From assembly GCF_002266285.1 (NCBI RefSeq), contig NZ_NPMS01000013.1, positions 1-55,065 of the forward strand: 55,065 bases of DNA, read 5' to 3'. This stretch comes from Virgibacillus indicus. GTDB lineage: Bacteria > Bacillota > Bacilli > Bacillales > Amphibacillaceae. The notes below the pieces were generated by a model, which worked only from the letters and a program-made list of their open reading frames with translations, did not search any database and was not told the origin of the DNA. The translations under genes were made by a program, and so were the position numbers. Shown piece after piece: positions 53,146 through 55,065 of the stretch; within the stretch, counting starts at the first letter, position 1; every line of letters starts with the position of its first letter.

Positions 53146-53168
53146 GTTCTAGGGTCTGACCCCAGAAC
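53146..53168. repeat. Palindromic GTTCT-GGGTCTGACCCC-AGAAC element
   Basis: GTTCTAGGGTCTGACCCCAG (first 20 of 23 bases) with AAC forms a stem with one mismatch. The GGGTCTGACCCC core is another small intergenic hairpin, distinct from the REP-like motif. The region 52952-53252 shows no convincing gene. Confidence 0.5.
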
Positions 53169-53252
53169 GTTAAGCTGATATATACATGGAACATAATGGA
53201 TGTGTAGAAAGATAAAGAAGAAAAATGGCTACAACAATATTAAACGTAATCT

Positions 53253-53296
53253 ACTAGCTGCTCAGCTTAATTTTGGTTCTAAGCAGCTAGTTTTTA
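53253..53296 (+). terminator. Rho-independent terminator
   Basis: ACTAGCTGCT (53253-53262) and AGCAGCTAGT (53282-53291) form a 10-bp stem followed by TTTTTAGTTTTG. It ends the FabG-side transcript before the convergent multicopper oxidase. Confidence 0.8.
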
Positions 53297-53404
53297 GTTT
53301 TGTTTCGTGCCTATATTGGAAGATTAAACGTATCCTTTTTGACTGAAAGAGCATTCCTTTAATGAACGTTTGAATAAAAACCCCCTACTGATTGCAGTGT
53401 CACT

Positions 53405-54886
53405 TTAGTTAACCTCATACTGCCCCATCATACCAGCATCCTCATGTTCAAGAATATGGCAGTGATACATGAAGACCCCTTTATTCTTAAAAGTAGCAAT
53501 GAGTCGAACTGTTTCTTTTGGCTGAATCAATACCGTATCTTTCCAGCCGGATTCATTTGCAGGCGGCGGGTTGCCGTCTCGGTCGAGCACCTGAAATTGG
53601 ACACCATGTATATGGAATGGATGTGCCATGCCGCCATTTTTTCCAGCACCCTGATTGGATACTTCCCATATTTCTGTAGCATTGAAATCTACTTCTTCAT
53701 CGATACGGGTCATATCCATTTGTTTATCATTGATGGTAAGCGTCGTTCCCATTCCCATCATAACAAATTCTCTCGTCTTTACTGCACTTTTAGGTTCAAT
53801 CGGTTCAATTTCAGTTAATTGTTCCGGAATCTCATTCACACCTGATTCTTTATTAGTAACTGCAAACTCCATTAATTCCTCTTTATCCATCTCATCATTT
53901 GAAGCAGAAGCAGCATAAACATTGGAATCAGTATTGATTAGCGATATTTTTTCACCAGTCTCATACTGGGAGAAATCAACCAAAATTTCTGCCCGTTCCC
54001 CTGGACTAAGCCGAACCGCAGACTTTTCTATTGGTTTTTCCAAAAATCCACCATCACTTGCAATCTGGTTAAATGCTTGGCTATTATCTAAAGAAAAATC
54101 ATATGTCCTGCCATTTGACCCATTTAAAATGCGCAGCCGAACAAGACCTTTAGGCACTTCTAGGTAAGGCGCAATGGCTCCATTTACAAGAAATGCATTT
54201 CCGTAAAGCCCCATCATCATATCCTTCATGTTAGGACTATATTCCATATTATCGCTGGCATCCATTTTCCGGTCCTGGATAATCAAAGGAAAGTCATTCA
54301 CACCATATTCTTTGGGTATAGCCAGACTATCGGATACTTCATCTTCAATGTAAAATAAGCCAGCAAGTCCTTCATACACTTGTTTTGCTGTCTTTTCCAT
54401 CATGTGCGGGTGATACCAAAGTGTAGCGGCTGGCTGATCAATTGTAAATTCAGGTTCCCACGTTTCTCCAGGCATAATACCTGAATGTGGTCCACCATCA
54501 TTCTCACCATCTACACGAAGTCCGTGCCAATGGAGTGTGGTCCCTTCATCTAGGTTGTTTTTCATTTTCACTTTCACCTTTTCACCCTTATGAACCCGAA
54601 TAACTGGACCAAGTATATTTCCGTTATAACCCAATGTCTCCGATTCGACTCCATTTAAAATTTCACTTGTCCCTTGTTGTGCAGTCAAATGAAATTCTGA
54701 CTTGTTTGGATCCGGATCTAAGTCCTCTAATAAAGGAGGAATTGGCAAAGGCTTTGATTCTTCCAGTTCTGATAAATCACTAGATGCGGATGGTGATTCA
54801 TTATCTGGAAATACATATTTTATTAGAATAAATGCGGAAACCATTACGATTGCAATTATCGTTAAGTACATGTAACGTTTTTTCAT
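53405..54886 (-). CDS. Multicopper oxidase (membrane-anchored or secreted)
   Basis: This 493-residue protein has an N-terminal hydrophobic segment (TIIAIVMVSAFILI) that acts as anchor or signal, followed by an acidic Pro-rich linker. All four copper-binding motifs are present: LHWHGLRVDG, LWYHPHMME, HPFHIHGVQFQ and MYHCHILEHEDAGMM. Copper ligands at the end include the His-Cys-His triad and an axial Met. I start at ATG 54886, behind AGGAGAATCC; a longer frame to 54985 would run through GC-rich leader DNA. Relatives oxidise Cu(I), Mn(II) or phenols. No copper pump or chaperone is beside it. Confidence 0.92.
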   Translation of the reverse strand: MKKRYMYLTIIAIVMVSAFILIKYVFPDNESPSASSDLSELEESKPLPIPPLLEDLDPDPNKSEFHLTAQQGTSEILNGVESETLGYNGNILGPVIRVHKGEKVKVKMKNNLDEGTTLHWHGLRVDGENDGGPHSGIMPGETWEPEFTIDQPAATLWYHPHMMEKTAKQVYEGLAGLFYIEDEVSDSLAIPKEYGVNDFPLIIQDRKMDASDNMEYSPNMKDMMMGLYGNAFLVNGAIAPYLEVPKGLVRLRILNGSNGRTYDFSLDNSQAFNQIASDGGFLEKPIEKSAVRLSPGERAEILVDFSQYETGEKISLINTDSNVYAASASNDEMDKEELMEFAVTNKESGVNEIPEQLTEIEPIEPKSAVKTREFVMMGMGTTLTINDKQMDMTRIDEEVDFNATEIWEVSNQGAGKNGGMAHPFHIHGVQFQVLDRDGNPPPANESGWKDTVLIQPKETVRLIATFKNKGVFMYHCHILEHEDAGMMGQYEVN

Positions 54887-55023
54887 AAATAGGATTCTCC
54901 TCGTTGGAAGGCGATTGGGGCGATCGCGGTGGGCGGCGGTGCCTGTAGTCAAGCCCCCTAAAAATGGACAGAAAAAAATCGACAACTAAGCACCCTTTTT
55001 GTATTGTAAATAATATACTTGTG
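54887..55023 (-). other. GC-rich leader of the multicopper oxidase gene
   Basis: The leader contains GGGCGATCGCGGTGGGCGGC and, near 54939, GGTGCCTGTAGTCAAGCC, which shares only its GGTGCCTGT start with the REP-like motif. It contains no clear SigA promoter. The sharp GC rise in AT-rich DNA is unusual. Confidence 0.35.
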
Positions 55024-55060
55024 GAGAAATGAATCCAAGCCTTTTTTGGATTCGTTTCTC
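55024..55060. terminator. Terminator-like hairpin at the window end
   Basis: GAATCCAA (55031-55038) pairs with TTGGATTC (55046-55053), extended through a mismatch by GAGAAA/TTTCTC. It may end a transcript beyond the window. Confidence 0.5.
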
Positions 55061-55065
55061 ATTAA

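Noticed and set aside
52945..53178. 77-codon frame after the FabG-like gene
   Set aside because: It overlaps the reductase stop, runs into a small palindromic repeat and shows no protein-like domain.
53405..54886. Twin-arginine signal on the multicopper oxidase
   Set aside because: The N-terminus has KKR followed by a hydrophobic stretch but no RR-x-FLK motif, so a Sec-type signal or anchor is more likely.
1..55065. CRISPR arrays, tRNA or rRNA genes, prophage modules
   Set aside because: No regularly spaced 25-40 bp repeats, no tRNA cloverleaf with TTC-type loop and no phage structural genes were recognised. The REP-like copies are too few and irregularly spaced for CRISPR.

Overview
The window is low-GC DNA with Gram-positive style lipoproteins (lipoboxes without an outer-membrane system), strong AGGAGG-type ribosome binding sites, several TTG/GTG starts, CcpA-like cre sites and an Oceanobacillus/Virgibacillus/Bacillus-like gene set. 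This points to a Bacillaceae chromosome; genus is inference. No rRNA, tRNA, CRISPR array, plasmid or phage structural module was seen. It is a catabolic and accessory region built from self-contained uptake-plus-degradation operons, each with its own regulator.

Layout: (1) 1-426 is the 3' part of a fructosamine-kinase-like gene (frlD type), about 98.6% identical by eye to 41338-41763. (2) 1102-11678 is one co-directional operon: ROK repressor, asparaginase-II family enzyme, complete Dpp/Opp-type peptide ABC transporter, M17 aminopeptidase, CutC-family protein and ROK sugar kinase. I read it as an importer and degrader of a glycosylated or modified peptide. (3) 11779-12711 is an aldo/keto reductase. 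(4) 12818-21659 is an autoinducer-2 (Lsr) locus: a small cupin, lsrK and lsrR on the minus strand diverge from lsrACDBF; no lsrG was found. (5) 21747-24646 holds a DJ-1/PfpI protein, a class II aldolase, a 3-hydroxyisobutyrate-dehydrogenase-like enzyme and a decapitated racemase. (6) 24875-27440 is a minus-strand cheX-mcp pair. (7) 28082-31663 is a GntR/FCD regulator with an omega-aminotransferase and an aldehyde dehydrogenase. (8) 31792-41763 is a fructosamine (Amadori product) cluster: FrlR-like repressor, two FrlB-like deglycases, a 2-hydroxyacid dehydrogenase, FrlD kinases, a solute-binding protein and two permeases, with no ATPase gene, plus a broken frlD copy.

(9) 41764-46096 is a scarred accessory stretch: a REP-associated tyrosine transposase (RAYT), many copies of a 19-bp motif GGTGCCTGTCACTTCCCGG, a duplicated RAYT tail, an HNH protein, an unknown protein, a frameshifted toxin-like remnant and about 900 bp of decayed coding DNA. 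(10) 46097-52951 is a TAXI-TRAP transporter with thioesterase, unknown membrane protein, IclR regulator and FabG-like reductase. (11) 53405-54886 is a multicopper oxidase on the minus strand.

How they work together: the peptide/glycan operon, Lsr and Frl loci each import a sugar-derived metabolite, phosphorylate it and break it down. The Lsr and Frl regions also carry promoters with overlapping operator-like repeats and candidate cre sites, which suggests repression that is lifted by substrate and overridden by preferred carbon sources. The strongest leads for new biology are the asparaginase/CutC/ROK peptide operon, the cupin in place of LsrG, the expanded Frl cluster with an unusual deglycase, and the RAYT with its dispersed motif family.
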